Shown here piece by piece: positions 30,596 to 43,042 of a stretch of DNA of 64,000 bases. Below the pieces are notes generated by a model. It did not search any database, was not told the DNA's origin, and saw only the letters and a list, made by a program, of their open reading frames with translations. Origin of the DNA: Knoxdaviesia capensis. Lineage: Eukaryota; Ascomycota; Sordariomycetes; Microascales; Gondwanamycetaceae. Location: positions 6,883 through 70,882 of the forward strand of contig LNGK01000003.1 of assembly GCA_001510575.1 (NCBI GenBank). Reading direction: 5' to 3'. Positions within the stretch are counted from its first letter, which is position 1. Each line of letters opens with the position of its first letter. The position numbers were made by a program, and so were the translations under genes.

Positions 30596-33500
30596 AACAC
30601 CAAGAAGACGAAGTGTGAGTTGGCTCCCATGTACACCGATACTCGCGTGTTCACGTCTCCGTTGCGCAGATGCGGCCTCCGGTGTAAGTACTGGAGACTT
30701 GAGCGGCACCACACCACCACACCTAAAACCCACACACACATCATCATCATATGTCTTGGTGTGGAATGTTTTTTTTTTTTTTTTTTTCCTTTTTTAGAGG
30801 GGGGAGGGGGAGACCCTTTTCTGCGATTCGTGCTAGTTACATCACTTTTCTTCTCTCTGATACTTCATTTTCCGCCCCTCCCCCAGGGACGTTCGTTGCT
30901 TCTCTTCGCTCGGGCACACAAAGCTTCTGATATCTTTTTTTTTTCTCTCTTTTCAGCCAGCTTGGATATTCGGGGTTCTCTCTGTCCGAGTGCAGAATAA
31001 GGGGATGCAAAGACCCTGGAGTGGCCATGCCTGATATGCAGCTTTCTAAGCTTCTGCACCCCTTTGAGAACGGCAAAAAAAGGCTGGTGGCGAAACCCTC
31101 TCGCAACCAGGCGGCACACACACACACGCACATCTTCAGGGATATACGTCCTCTTTCCTTCAGTTTAAACAGCCGATATAGTCGGTTCCGCGCTTCACGA
31201 ACAGGAAACAAAAACACGTCCCCACAGGCCCGCCCTTGAATATCCAGACACTGCATCTTTGTTCGAGTCATGCGGAACGGTTCCAATGTTACCGTGCAGG
31301 TGAGAAAACAGCAGCAGAAACGGGGGAGACTGGATACTCCTCTTTTTTATGTTATTTTTTTATTTTATTTTTTGGTCGCCGGTGTTGTGGGTGGGCATAT
31401 CTCATCAGATTGACATCATCGGCGCCGCTAAAGTGCATCAGCATTGGCGTTGACCCTACAGGGGGAGACATATTAAAAGGTACATCCATGGTCGCCACAG
31501 CCCATAAAAAAAAGCGGCTAGGGGGTGCGCGCGTGTACAAATAACCCCCGAAAAAAAGAAATGATATCATGGATGGCGATTCCATCCTCGGTTCGCCGGT
31601 CTCTGTCGTAACCCTCGGCCGGGGGGGGGCCATCTCTTAGGGTCGGCCAGTGGGGGTTTTTTGTGCATGGAAGCGGAGCCACACGTCCGGGGCCGCCGGG
31701 GGTATCTGTTTGCCCGTTCTCCCGCGGCCCCGGCGCCGCAGACACAGGTATGTATATATATGCTTTTGGTCAAATAATGCAGCGCGTATTTGGCAGACTC
31801 TTCGCCACAGCCGGGACTGTACGGGAAAACTGGAATCAGACGCACCGGGCCAGTGCGCATTACTGTGTGCTGAAATTCCAATATGGACGGGAGATGGATT
31901 CCATTTCCAGAGTGCTGGGTTTAGAAAAGAAAAAAAAACAAATAAGTCCAGGTCCCAGCAGTATACTCCGTAAAATATTCCCTCAAACAAAAAAGGCACT
32001 TATTCCCCCCCATTCCAGCGTGCACGCCCACCCCGAACGCCCACGGCCAGGTTCCAGCCCCACTCCCCGCCGGGTCCGTTGGCGCCGGAGTGGGGCCGGC
32101 TCGGGCGCCGGCGCTGGCCGCCAGGCTTAGGTTCCTTTCTTGAGGAGTGGCCAGCCGTTTTGCCGGGTTTTCTTTTTCCACCCACTTGGGCAGTGGCCCC
32201 ATCCCACATTCTTCGGCCATGCGGTTTTAGTCGCGGCGGACAGAGTCAGTGTCCTCGAGTGAAAGGAAAAAAAAAGAAAGAAGATAAAAAAGCGCCAAGT
32301 GATCGAGACTAAGCCGCCGGGCTTTTTTCCAAAGCTGGTTCGCCCCCCAATGACCACATTCCCGCACTTCCCTGGCCAACACGCAAAAGCCTAATTTTGC
32401 AAACGCATGATGTGTATGGGGACCGGCAAGTGTTTGAAACACACACAACTCACCTCACATTTAAAAAGACCCGCCCAGGCTAGCCTCGGTGGATGTGGAC
32501 TTTCGGACTACTTGAGTCCAGGAGCGGTGGTGTCACTGGAGAGAATGACGGCCAGGTTCCATGTATACCCCAACAGCTCAAAACATGCCAAACACCTGCT
32601 CTCCGTCCAGCGCCATAGTTCCCACGATCGTTGAACCTTCTGGCACCGCAACGAACTGGGCCAGCCGAACATGCCGAAAGAAAAGGCACTCTGCGTATCT
32701 GCTGTAAACGGCTTCCCTCTCGCCGACGAAATGAAAGCCCGTGAGACGAGCTTGCGTCCTGGAATACCACCGCACCGCGCTTCGAGCTGCTCGTCCTTAA
32801 TCAGCACTCGGGGCCTCCGTGAGCCGGTAACGGGATCGTGCATGGGCAATTCTCCGCTTTTTTTCTGGTGCCTGTCTTCGTCGTTTGTGTGTTCTTGCGG
32901 TTCCTGGCGTTGGCCCGCGCACGGTCGGTAGCCGTCGACCGATGCGTCGGTATTTTCGGCGATTTTCTTGGAGCTCGCCAGAAATCCTGGTTGACGATGT
33001 GTGTTTGTTTTGTTTCTGCTCTTGCTTCCTGTACTGGATGGACGGGAGTCGAGAAGCTGGGCCGTTTGCATGGATCCCCATAGTCCCGGCCCCTGGATAT
33101 GTTCTCTCCGTGTTCGGACTCTACGTAGAGAGAGACTCTATCCTGCTGTTCCTGAATGTCCGGCCCGAGGAGAGTCATTCTCTCATGAGAAAGGCAAACA
33201 AGAAAAAGCAGAAAAAACCGCGTATCTACCCATCACATTCAAAACTCACCCGAGAAAAGATACACCAGATCTATGATGATAGAAAAAAAACTCCCGATTC
33301 CCGCCCGATGCACGAACCCCTGGCGATCACCACAGCAAGTCTGGAACACCAAACCCACAATGCAAAACCACCCTGGACTTCTCGTAAGATTAAACGACTT
33401 TTGACAGCCACACACACACCGTAGCACGCTCGTCCAGGCTTCCCGGATTTGTTCTACCCGTGCTTCTATTGTCCCTTCCCCTTCCTCTTCTCTCTTTTTC

Positions 33501-33840
33501 TTCCTCTTCGTTTCAACCCACCATCAACTTCATCTTCACTGCTGGTGTATCCGGGCTCTTCCTCTCCTTCTCTCCTCCTCTTCTTTTCTACAATAGGCCC
33601 TGGTTTGGCTCTTCTTTTTTGCTCTTCTTCTTTTTGGGTTCTCAGAATCTGTGCTTTCCTTAATCAAACTTCGTTTTCGTTTCTTGCGTTGATCGCCCTT
33701 TTTTGTGCGTGTGTGTCTTTCTGTTAATATAGGACTGGATCCTCTTCGAATTTAGTTCTCCAACTATCCACGTTCATTAAAATCGATAGGAACCCGAAAA
33801 CCACAGTCTCAGAGTCTTCCGAGAAAACCCGCTAGCAACA
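29986..33840. other. Long intergenic region (3.9 kb) with simple-sequence tracts
   Basis: This is the largest gap between two divergent genes in the window. It contains a TA run at about 30564-30592, a T-run at about 30768-30787, purine-rich stretches near 29990-30540 and a pyrimidine-rich leader-like tract at 33470-33720 just before the PEBP-like gene. Minus-strand open frames at 32.5-33.1 kb are the longest, but they lack family resemblance and overlap each other in different frames, so I do not call a gene. An unrecognised gene or a long non-coding transcript cannot be excluded. Confidence 0.5.
30564..30592. repeat. TA dinucleotide microsatellite
   Basis: An uninterrupted alternation of T and A of about 29 bases. 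It is a plain simple-sequence repeat, likely variable in length between strains. Confidence 0.85.
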
Positions 33841-34736
33841 ATGAAGTTCCAGCTCGCTTCCCTCCTCGCCGCCGCGTCGGTCTCGTGGGCCGCCACGCCC
33901 GCCGGCTTCCAGCCCGCTACCCAGAACCAGCTGCTCGTGCAATACGGCAACCTGCCCGTGCAGAACGGCAATGTCCTGCCGCGCAACTGTACGTGTATCT
34001 TCCTTCCTATCCGCCGTTCGTGGCGGTGGTGCTTTTGGGGGAAGAGAACAGCCCCCCCAGACCAGCAGGACCCAGACCCTAAGGCAACCCTAGTATCTAA
34101 CACACTCTCACCACACAAACAGTCACCCAAGTCCAGCCCGTCATCGCCACCACCCAGCGCCTCGCCGGCCAGTTCGCCATCTTCATGATCGACCTGGACA
34201 TCCCGACCGACGCCCCGCCGGCCACGAGCACGCTGCTGCACTGGCTGCAAACCGGCCTGGAGTCGTCGACGACGTCGTCGCGCGCGCTGAACGCCTCGTC
34301 CAGCCGGCCGGCCTTCCTGCTGCAGGGCGCACGCGCCGGCTCCGCCGCCGCCAACTCGTCGGTCCTGGCCTCGTACATCGGGCCCAACCCGCCCGCCCGC
34401 ATCCCCCTCAGCCACCGCTACACCTTCCTGCTCGTCAACCACACCGGCATCTCCGCCCAGGCCGTGCAGGCCCTCGCCGCCGCCGCCCAGTCCCGCCGCG
34501 GCTTCAACGTCTCCGCCGTGCTCGCTGCCGGCGGCCTCGCTGCTAACCGTGTCATCGCCGGTAACTTCCTCAACGTCACCAACGCTGAATCTGTCACTGC
34601 TACCCCCTCCGGCACCGGCGTCGGCGCTGTGCCGACTCCCACCCGTCTCCCCGGCTCGGCGCTGTCCATGTCCCCACAGCTCGCTATCATGGTGTTGTGT
34701 CTGCTGACCGTCGGTGCTGGGTTCATGGGGGCGTAA
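33841..34736 (+). CDS. Secreted PEBP-like protein with predicted GPI anchor
   Basis: Two exons, 33841-33988 and 34123-34736, encode 253 residues. The N-terminus MKFQLASLLAAASVSWA is a signal peptide with likely cleavage before ATPAG. The middle resembles phosphatidylethanolamine-binding proteins: FMIDLDIPTDAPP corresponds to the DPDxP region, LLHWLQTGL follows, and YIGPNPPARIPLSHRYTFLL corresponds to the GPxPPxGxHRY motif. Several N-x-S/T sites are present (such as NASS, NSSV, NHTG, NVTN). The C-terminus has a Ser/Thr/Pro-rich spacer and a terminal hydrophobic helix (LAIMVLCLLTVGAGFMGA), as in GPI-anchored proteins. The ligand-site signature is weakened (DLDIP), so lipid binding is uncertain. 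It is likely a cell-wall or plasma-membrane surface protein. Confidence 0.85.
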
Positions 34737-35540
34737 GGAAAGGATGGAAGATGGAAATAAGAAAAGCAACCATTGCAAAGTCAACTTTAAATAAGCATTA
34801 AAATATGCCCCTTGATTCATGCTTCTCATGCTGTATATCCCCTGTGTGCAACACTACGTCTGATACGGCAACAAATTTGAGATCTCATCTCTAGCTGAAC
34901 TACTCAAGAGTAGGCCAGAACGAAACATACTCGTCTGCAAGATAACCCTCACAGAACCACAAACCAGGGGAATCAATCACAAATCAAACTAGCAAGCAGA
35001 ACAGCGAATCGAGTACCTCACCCGTAGAAGAAAGGTACTTTGCTCACGCGACACAAGAGAAACGAACAACACGGGAAGATATGTATAAGAAGCAAGAAAA
35101 AAGGCACGCAAAGACGGAAGAAGAAACAAAGCAAAACGTTGGTTGGAATATTGGACGTATGAAGACATTGCACAGAAAACCATTCTTTCTAGAAGCACGA
35201 AGATCGCCAATGGTGGAAAAGAAACCCGGAATGCCCAGTACAGAAAAAGACACCCCGAAACAACGCGGGGAAAACGGGAAAACCAATCCGGAACGGCGAC
35301 ATGCTCGCACAAACAGTGAATGGGATAACATGCGTAAGAGCCATAAGAAGTACAACAGGAAAACAAGGAATCAGCCAACCTCACAGACGTTGAAACTCAG
35401 GAACAATCCCCCCCCAAAAAAGGTCGCAATCAATAAACTCCCTCCCATTCATTTCTTCTTCCACCATCTGCGCTACTACTGCTGCTATCTACCTAAGCTG
35501 GCAATATGGCTTCCAGAGAAGCTTCACTCAAGACTTGCGC
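34737..35540. other. Convergent intergenic region PEBP/UBP15
   Basis: About 800 bases of A-rich sequence hold the 3' ends of both genes. The overlapping open frames on both strands have no family support. Confidence 0.5.
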
Positions 35541-38500
35541 TTATTTCAGGAAAAGGTCTCCGCCATTTCTGACGGCTCTCGACCGATCCGGGTGGTCCAA
35601 TCCCAGAAGATCGTCTTCAGGACGAGCCGTATCCCACAGGATGTCGTCTATTGAGTAGAGAAGCGGTGTTAGTAAAGCGTCGAGAGACCGTTGATGTAAT
35701 GTGGGGGAAACTGGAACATACCATCCGTGAGATACTGCGGCTTGGAGTACTGCGACCGCCGGAGCAGCGCAAACTTGATCTTCTCAAAGGACTTGCCCTT
35801 GAACCCCGTCCGCTTCTCCAAACGCTTCTTGGTCTCCGAGAACGGCTCATCCTTGACCAGCCGGAACTTGAACGGGGCTCCATGAACCCGGTTGGGCTCG
35901 TTGTGGAAATGAATCACTTGCATCATCGACAATTCGTCAGCTCCGAGATCCTCGTCGGGAATCCGCTCCGCATACACCGAAGTGTAGTCGTTGAGGCTGA
36001 TAACCGGATAATCGCGCTGCAGCTCCCGGAAGATCTTGTTGTTGGCAACCTCGAAAACGCGGATCATGCCGGCATCGGTCTCGTCGGGCAGCTGTGCCTT
36101 GGCCACCAGAGCCTTAATCAGGTCGACCACAGTGCTGTTCTTGTTGACCAGAAGATCGTACGTGTCCTCTTTCGAAACACCCTCGCTGAGCCAAGTCACC
36201 GGGACACTCTTCTTCATATCCAGCTCAGCCAAACTCATGTCAAGAACCTCAAAATAGAACGTATCCACCTTCTGGTTTCCATTTCCCTGAGGATAAAACG
36301 CCGGATTCAGGATCTGATGAATGCTGAACGCTCCGTTGCGCTTTACAGTCGCCTTGGGATTGCCCGTAAGCATGTTGACTGTCCAAAACCGCAGGTGAGT
36401 AGGCGGAACATCGAGATGGTGACCAACTCGGCTAGCCAGAGTATCGTAATTGGCCTTCGAGCTAAGCGTGAGTTCGAAAGTCGGGTATTTGACCGGATCA
36501 CACCGGCTCGGGTGGGCATAGAACCGAATCGTCTTCTTGTTGTGCAAGAAGTCATAGTACTCCCGAGCATCCTCGAAATGGTCGAAGGCGGCCTTCCGAA
36601 GACTGTGCATGGGGGGTTGGTTCAAAGAAACGTTAGCTACCGTCTGTCCATGCCGGATACGGAACCGTCCTAGTCAATAAGAAGACACAAAAGATTACAT
36701 ACCCTTCCTCTGAAACCTTCTCCGAGGAGCCACCCAGGCGGCCAGGAAGCAGACTCTTCCGCTCATGGACTCGCTGGAAGCAAATCACATCGCCATCAAT
36801 CAGCTCGGCCGTCTTGAGAGTTTGCTTAGACTTCAGCGGTTCGATCATTGTCGGCTTAATCTCCTATAGATTGGATAACAGATAACCGGAAGTTAGTTTC
36901 ATAAGCCGAAGATAAGGAGAGAACGAGTGCGAAGTATTGAGGCGGCTCTCATCTGACTCACCTCCCAAAGCAGCACCTTGTCATCAGACGGCAGCTTCTC
37001 GCCCCAGTTCATCATCTTCATGATAATAGGGAACAAGTCATCGACTTTCTTCTCCTTGCTAATGTAGATATGTCCCACGCCACGAAGAGATTGCTCCTCC
37101 AGGCTGAAGCACTTGAGGAAGAGAAGAATCAGGTCATTCTTGATAACCACACCATTTTGTCCTTGGTGAGTAGGCCAAACAGCCACCCCGTCCTCGATCT
37201 TATCGGCAACCTCGGCCCACAGTCTCAGTGTAGGATCTCGATGCGCAGTGCTACGCTGGAAGGTTTCTTCAACGCTGAGTGAGAGATCCATCAGAGGCTG
37301 GTCGGGGCGAATCGTTTTGTTCTGACGGTTGACCATGATCCACAGACGGACGCGATCGGCATCCTGACCCATATCCTTAGCGATCATCGCGATCAAGTCC
37401 TCCATCAGCATGGCGCGCAAGACACGGTAAGACACCGGAGCCGCCGGGTCCTGCTCGTTCTGGGAGTCGAACAAGGCAAGGTCGGTGCCACCGTGATGCT
37501 TGAAAGTTTCCGTTGTGATCACACGAACGGTAATGTACAGGTGAGCTTCCTCACGCTCCTTGCGCCGCATCTCTTTCTGGGCAATCTCCTCCTGCACTCT
37601 CTGTTGGAGATGCAGGGGAATATCGTCCAGCGTCACGGGAGCGAGGATCTTGTCCACTCTTGACTGTCGGATGTACACCAGCATGTAGGCGCTGTTGGTT
37701 CGCAGCACGGGCGTCTTTCGGGCCACAAGAGGGCCACGCTGGTTCGGGGGGGTGAGGTATTCGCCACCATAGTTCTCTTCAAGGACTTCACGCATGGTAG
37801 CCTTAACAACTTTGTCGTCGTCATACTTGTAGAACCAGCCGTCCTTTTCCGGCTTGAGGAACGCGTAGTAGTGGCCAGCATCGAGCACACCGCTGTGAAC
37901 AAGAACTCCGTGCAGCTGGTATGTCCAAGGCTCGTCGGTGACCTCGACATCGCTCGACAGGAAAGGCGCGGCATCGAAGACTTCGGGGAACTCGTAGCGA
38001 TCATTGATCTTCATTAGAGCATCACGCTGGATGTCGTACTCAAAGCGCTTGAGCTGCAGATGAAGAACGTCAGGAAAGGCGGTGAAAATGACACCCTTGT
38101 TGGCATCCTGAAGCTTGAACTTCTCTCCAGCGAAGTACTGGTTGTCGCCTTGAAGCTTTTCGACCTGAACGTAATCCCGGAAGCTGTCGAGAAGGCTCTT
38201 GTTGCCGCTCACGTTCAGTTGAATGTCCCAGAAGTCCTCTATGCGGCTCGACTCGTAATCGACATTGATGCAGCTGATGTAGGTCTTGATCTTTCCACTG
38301 AACATTTTCGGGAGGACAGACTCGGCTGGAGAACCCTTCATCCTCTGCTCCATGCGTTCCATCAATTTGCGCGACAGCTCTTGGACGTCTTGCTGCTCGA
38401 AAATCTGCTTAGTATCCCAACCGAAAGACTTGGTGAGTTCGTTCGTGCCGACGGCATTGTCGGATGTCTGGAGCTGGTAGAACAGACGCTGCAGAGCATA

Positions 38501-39646
38501 GGCACTGTTGGTTGAGACATCTTCGTCGTTGACAGTGGAAATTTCGTAGATCGCCTATACAATTGCAAAAACGTGATGTGTTTTGTATGACGTCAGTACA
38601 GTCGAATTCTCCAGGGTTCGCGTTCCAAGCGGGATTGGTGGTTGTGAGAGTATCTTACCTTTCGGAAAGCGTTAGTAAAGTATAACGACTGCAGAAGGGA
38701 GTTGAGGTAGCAGGTGGCTCCTTGATTCTTGAGTCCGACGTAGCCGGTCTCCTTCTTGGAATCGTAGTTGTTGAAGCTATGCCACATCACTCCGGTCTCG
38801 TCCTCAACAACTCTAACGTAGGCGGTGATATTGGCGCGGTCGTCCTCGCAAATGGGCCGTTGGCCTTCAACCCACGGAACGTTCAACAACTTCCGCAGCT
38901 CGATAAATCGAGTGAAACCCCAATCGCTCTCATCCTTCGTAAAGCGGTGGTGGGCGGTGTGGTGAACGTAAAGGGAAGGGTCGTTCGGGTTCCATAGGAC
39001 AAGGGCGAACTGGGCACAACAGCTCCAGTTCTCGGGGAGGTCAGCGGCTTCGAAGCCGTGTTCGAGGTAGATCGAGCATTGGTCAACATTGTTGCCATGG
39101 GGGAAGAGAAGAATTCTCCTGTGAAATCAAACGGTGTTAGGAAGAGCAGAATCAGCATAACCGTGAGCGACAAGGGAAAAAACAAAAATGACTTACCAGG
39201 GAAACCCGCCAGCCATGAAGACCGGACCGTGCTCCTTCTTGGCCATGGATCTCCATGCCTCAATAGCCCATGTGTGAACGGCATCGCTAAGAATAACGGG
39301 GTCTTCGGGTAAAGGTGGTAGGACAATTTCCTTCATCGCCTCAACTGCAATCCGTCGAAGAAAAAAAAATATGTTAGCCCAAATTTCCGATCAGTTCAGT
39401 TGAGGAAATGTATCAAGTCTCTGGAGGGACCGATCGCCGAGGCGGGAAATTTTAGACAAGCTATTGCAGAAAGGTGGCCAAGGACTTGAGAGATGTGGTC
39501 GTACAATCGGTGGCCAATATGGCATCGTGAATCTCGCTCTGGCCATCGCCATCGGGGGTTATGATCGTAATAGGGTCGTGCTCAGGGTCGCTCGGGATCC
39601 CGACCAGATCCTCCGGATCGATCATCATGTCATTTGGAGACTGCAT
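35541..39646 (-). CDS. Ubiquitin-specific protease UBP15 (USP7/HAUSP type)
   Basis: This deubiquitinase removes ubiquitin from proteins in the nucleus, cytosol and around peroxisomes. Seven exons (39646-39505, 39344-39197, 39118-38659, 38554-36962, 36863-36703, 36602-35722, 35647-35541) encode 1163 residues. The N-terminal MATH/TRAF domain (about 60-190) recognises substrates. The USP catalytic domain (about 220-540) has the Cys box LKNQGATCYLNSLLQSL with nucleophile Cys233 and the His box HSGVLDAGHYYAFLKP with His478, followed by an acidic DDDKV. The C-terminal half contains the USP7-type ubiquitin-like tandem and the ICP0-binding region (for example ELIDGDVICFQR). It ends in the family tail DDDILWDTARPEDDLLGLDH. 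Start MQSPNDMMIDPEDLVG is followed by an acidic segment. Intron 5 has a GCTAAC branch and CACAG acceptor; an alternative TAG acceptor inside it gives a frameshift and was rejected. Confidence 0.95.
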
Positions 39647-41235
39647 TTTGCGCAGGCGGTCTCTCTGGAGAGGAAGAAAAGAAGAAGAAAATGTCAGTAG
39701 AGAAACAGAGCTGGAGAAAAAGACATGGTGGGGTATAGTTGGGTTCGCCAACGAGTGCTCCCTGCCTCTGTCCATAATTGAAGTAAGTATAGAGTGAAGA
39801 GGACACAAAAATAAGTGAATAGACTGAGGTACAAAGCACATCGTGAAAGGACAACAGCTTCAGAAGGGAGGAGGGGTTGGCATAATAGTGCAGACACGTA
39901 GAGAGCCTATCCTATGACATCAGAGAACATAAGGATAAGATCGGCACGATAGATAGATGGTGGAGGAAGGGAGCACGAGGGAGAAGCTATAAGATAGAAA
40001 AAGAGAGGAGAAGAAGACGGAATAGAAAGGGAAGGGGAAGAGATCTCAATTTCTCTTCTCTTTGAGCTTTGAAGATCGTTGGTGGAGAGGAGGACTTGGT
40101 TGAAATCATAATAGCAGGAAGCCCAGCACAGACTCCAGAGAAGAGCATAACATATACATACCACTCAAGGTCAAGAAGCCTCCCAATATATGTCGAGAGA
40201 GAAAAAGGAAAAATCCAAGAAGATATCACGGATTAAATACTCGGAGGCTGCTTCGAGTCGTAGGTGGAGTGATAAAGAAATGACGGTATTGAGTAGAGGC
40301 GATAATGGTGGGGGGACAGAGTCGATAAGTGCTTCAATATGGACAAAGAGAAATACGGAGGGAGAGGAAATGAAGGAGGAGGAATGATCATGAAGGAATA
40401 ACGGAAGAAAAGAAAGGAAAAAGGAGGGGAGAGAAAGAAAGTATCGTGGCTATGAAGGGCTCATGAGAAAGAAAAAAAAGAAAAAACAAGAGCCACGATC
40501 AATTGTGGGATATGAATTGGCATGGAAGGAACGCAGGTTAGAAAGATAGAGAGAGTGTCAGGGAAAAAAAAAAACGTAGGGAAAATAAAAGTAGTTAACA
40601 AGCAGAAGCCACACACATAAGCAAAATCCAGAAAAAGAGGGGCTAAGAGGCTTTGGCACATTGAAGCCTGCTGAAGAAGCTGAGGTACATGTACTTTTAC
40701 AAGGGTAGCTGTTAGGGTTCTAAGAGGGGCTTCCCGCCTGAAAATACAGGCAGTAATCACCAGAGTGCCACGACGAGGACCTACAATGAAGTCAGAGGTC
40801 CCTGAATCGAATAGTTTACAGCAGGTTAACCCAGACATGGTACACCTAACCCTAACTGCTGTGACCAAACTGCAACCCCAAGCCTCTGGTATCAGTAAAA
40901 TCAGCCTATAAGGTGCCTCCCCTATCATGACTGATATATATCAAAGGGTTATTATAAATAAATTATGTAACATCATAGGCGCGTCCAAGCCGCCAGGTTC
41001 AGACATTCCCCAGATCCCACGCACCGGCCCAGCCGCAATCACGCAGCACTCCTCAGGCACAAACTCTTTCTCTCGCACCAGCGACTGAACGGAAGTTAAG
41101 AGCCCCCCCCCACGCTCAATCCGGTCGTTGCACCGTACTTGGTTAACTCGGATTCGAGGACGGGTGACATACAGATCCCACGGCGGCTGATTATGTGCTC
41201 GTCTGCGGGAGGCAAGCCGGTCTCGAAGATAGCTC

Positions 41236-41511
41236 AAGCCCGGAGCCAAGAGCGTAAATCGGCAGTCTCTAGAGATTGTCTACCCCGGAGAAGATATGAT
41301 CCAGCCGATAGTTCGATCTTCAAGCTGAAGCCCGGAGCCAAGCGCGTAAATCGGTGGTCTTTAGAGGTTGTATACCCCGGAGAAGATATGATCCAGCCGA
41401 TAATTCGATATTTAAGCTAAAGCCCGGAGCCAAGAGCGTCAATCGGTTGTCTCTAGAGATTGTCTACCCCGGAGAAGATATGATCCAGCCGATAATTCGA
41501 TCTCCAAGCTG
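41236..41511. repeat. Three tandem copies of a 92-base unit
   Basis: Copies start at 41236, 41328 and 41420, each beginning AAGCCCGGAGCCAAG. The block CCCCGGAGAAGATATGATCC is identical in all three, and the copies differ elsewhere at scattered positions. Because 92 is not a multiple of three the array cannot be a coding repeat in one frame. Similarity among copies suggests an old minisatellite-like duplication. Confidence 0.9.
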
Positions 41512-41639
41512 GGTGAAATCATCAGAGTGAAGGAGATTATTCTGGCAAGCTCGAATCGTCTCGTCCAGGCCAGGATACGCTTCTCTTCTTCGAAACCTAG
41601 GCTCAGGGCTCAGTTGGGGCGATTCCCTCCTCGGCTTTC

Positions 41640-42000
41640 CTCATTCTATATGAGGGGGCCCGATAATCTTGGGCGGAGGTCGTTTCGGAGCGGCGGAGGG
41701 GAGCTAGGGCTCGGATGATGTTCGGATAACCAATTTGGGAGCGCTCGGCAGCCCATAACATAAAGATCTTGCTTGTCTTTCTACGGTGGAGGCATACGTC
41801 GTGGTGGAGTGTAGGATAGTGTGTCCCGATCTATTAACTCGAATTTGGCGAGTGTTCTAAAGCTCCAGGTTGGGATGGATGTGGTTGTAATGTGTTGCAA
41901 TAATCTCTATGCCTCGGTGGGCCGTTCAGAATACCTATGAGCCTAGGTGGGACGATATTCTATATTATGTGGATAGTTAGCAGGTGTGTATGATATGAGC
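41640..42000. mobile_element. Possible LTR fragment
   Basis: A purine-rich GGCGGAGGGGAG lies near 41691 and, about 15 bases on, TGTTCGGATAACC starts near 41719. This arrangement is like a polypurine tract followed by a 5'-TG LTR end. The matching end and target duplication were not found. This is a weak resemblance only. Confidence 0.2.
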
Positions 42001-42114
42001 AAAACGGTCGAGCAGATGGGTTTCACGGGAGTTATAAAGGAAAGGCGTTTCGCCACAAAATCAGAACATGATTCAGGACTCATGATTCAGCACTGTCGTC
42101 TGGGTATAAGTGCC

Positions 42115-42717
42115 AACCCCAACCCTAACATTGAAAATCACCGAAGGATTCCAGATAATGCACCGCGTTTGCATCAAGATGTACCTGTACTTTCCAGCCA
42201 GGCGCCCTCTCTCCCCCATCAAGCTGTCACTCCAGCGTCATGAATCACTAAAACCCACGCTATACAGCCCTCCGTTTAGGTGCTACACCGCTCTAACGAC
42301 CCTTCCGCACTCAAGCAGTGCGGCCAGCCCGTCTAGTAAGATGAGCACGACACCACATGGTCACTTCTACCTGCAGCCCAACCGGCGCGATACTCTTCTT
42401 CTCCGTGTGTCTAAAATATATGAACAGTGCGGGGAGACGGAGGCACCAAGAACGCCGCGTCAGGCGTTGTTCTTGCATGCTCTGGGCGAGGCCTCCGAAC
42501 TGGAGGGGAATAAAGTATCTTCAAGCATCAAATTTAGGCGCTCTCCTGCAAATCGAGATTATACAGAATACTCATATTCGCTAATTATACACGAGAGTTG
42601 TGAAAGTGAATAGAGCAGACTTCAATCTCGAGGCCTCAGTTTCCGGGGCAAATCTCAGTCTTTGTCGTGCAACTAGCCACGGCGGCCTGTACCCAAGGTT
42701 TAGGGTTGGGGTTAGGG
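42115..42717. repeat. Inverted pair of telomere-like motifs
   Basis: AACCCCAACCCTAA at 42115-42128 is the exact reverse complement of TTAGGGTTGGGGTT at 42700-42713. The outer and inner flanks match only partly. They could be the ends of a degenerate inverted-repeat element of about 600 bases, or independent short interstitial telomere-like sequences. Confidence 0.4.
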
Positions 42718-43042
42718 CGGCTGGGAGTGCATTTGCATGTGCTCGCATCTCAATTCCTCCGTTTGTACATTGGATGGCCTATGTGTTGGACTATACTTTT
42801 TTTTTGATAGTTATCAACAGTATCTGAAAAGACCAACTTGATATATGACAAGAAATGAAAATGATCCGAGGATAGAGCTACTTAGCATCCTGACCAAGTG
42901 AGTATCGCCAAAACTTTAACCGTAGAACGCCATCCGACCACACGCCAGAACCCAAAAGCAAAAGGACAGATCCAAGGATACGAGAGCTCCAGCAAGCCTA
43001 AAATCCACTCAATAAAGCACTTTTGAGAGACCCCTTACACGT

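Larger units (their letters stand above)
39647..43042. other. Intergenic region (3.4 kb) with repeats
   Basis: This lies between the PDK stop and the UBP15 start on the same strand. The left 1 kb is purine-rich and likely the UBP15 promoter and leader. From about 40.9 to 42.8 kb the base composition and texture change, and it holds a three-copy 92-base tandem repeat and telomere-like CCCTAA/TTAGGG motifs in inverted orientation. No gene is supported; it may be transposon debris. Confidence 0.5.

Noticed and set aside
32508..33071. Possible minus-strand gene (188 codons)
   Set aside because: A second overlapping frame looks equally protein-like, no family is recognisable, and no start or intron stands out. 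Left as unannotated, not excluded.
36603..36702. Alternative acceptor (CTAG) inside UBP15 intron 5
   Set aside because: Joining there leads to a stop after about a dozen codons, whereas the CACAG acceptor preceded by GCTAAC restores the family sequence in frame.
40845..40860. CCCTAA motif as a telomere boundary
   Set aside because: Only one or two copies are present and unique genes continue on both sides, so this is not a chromosome end.
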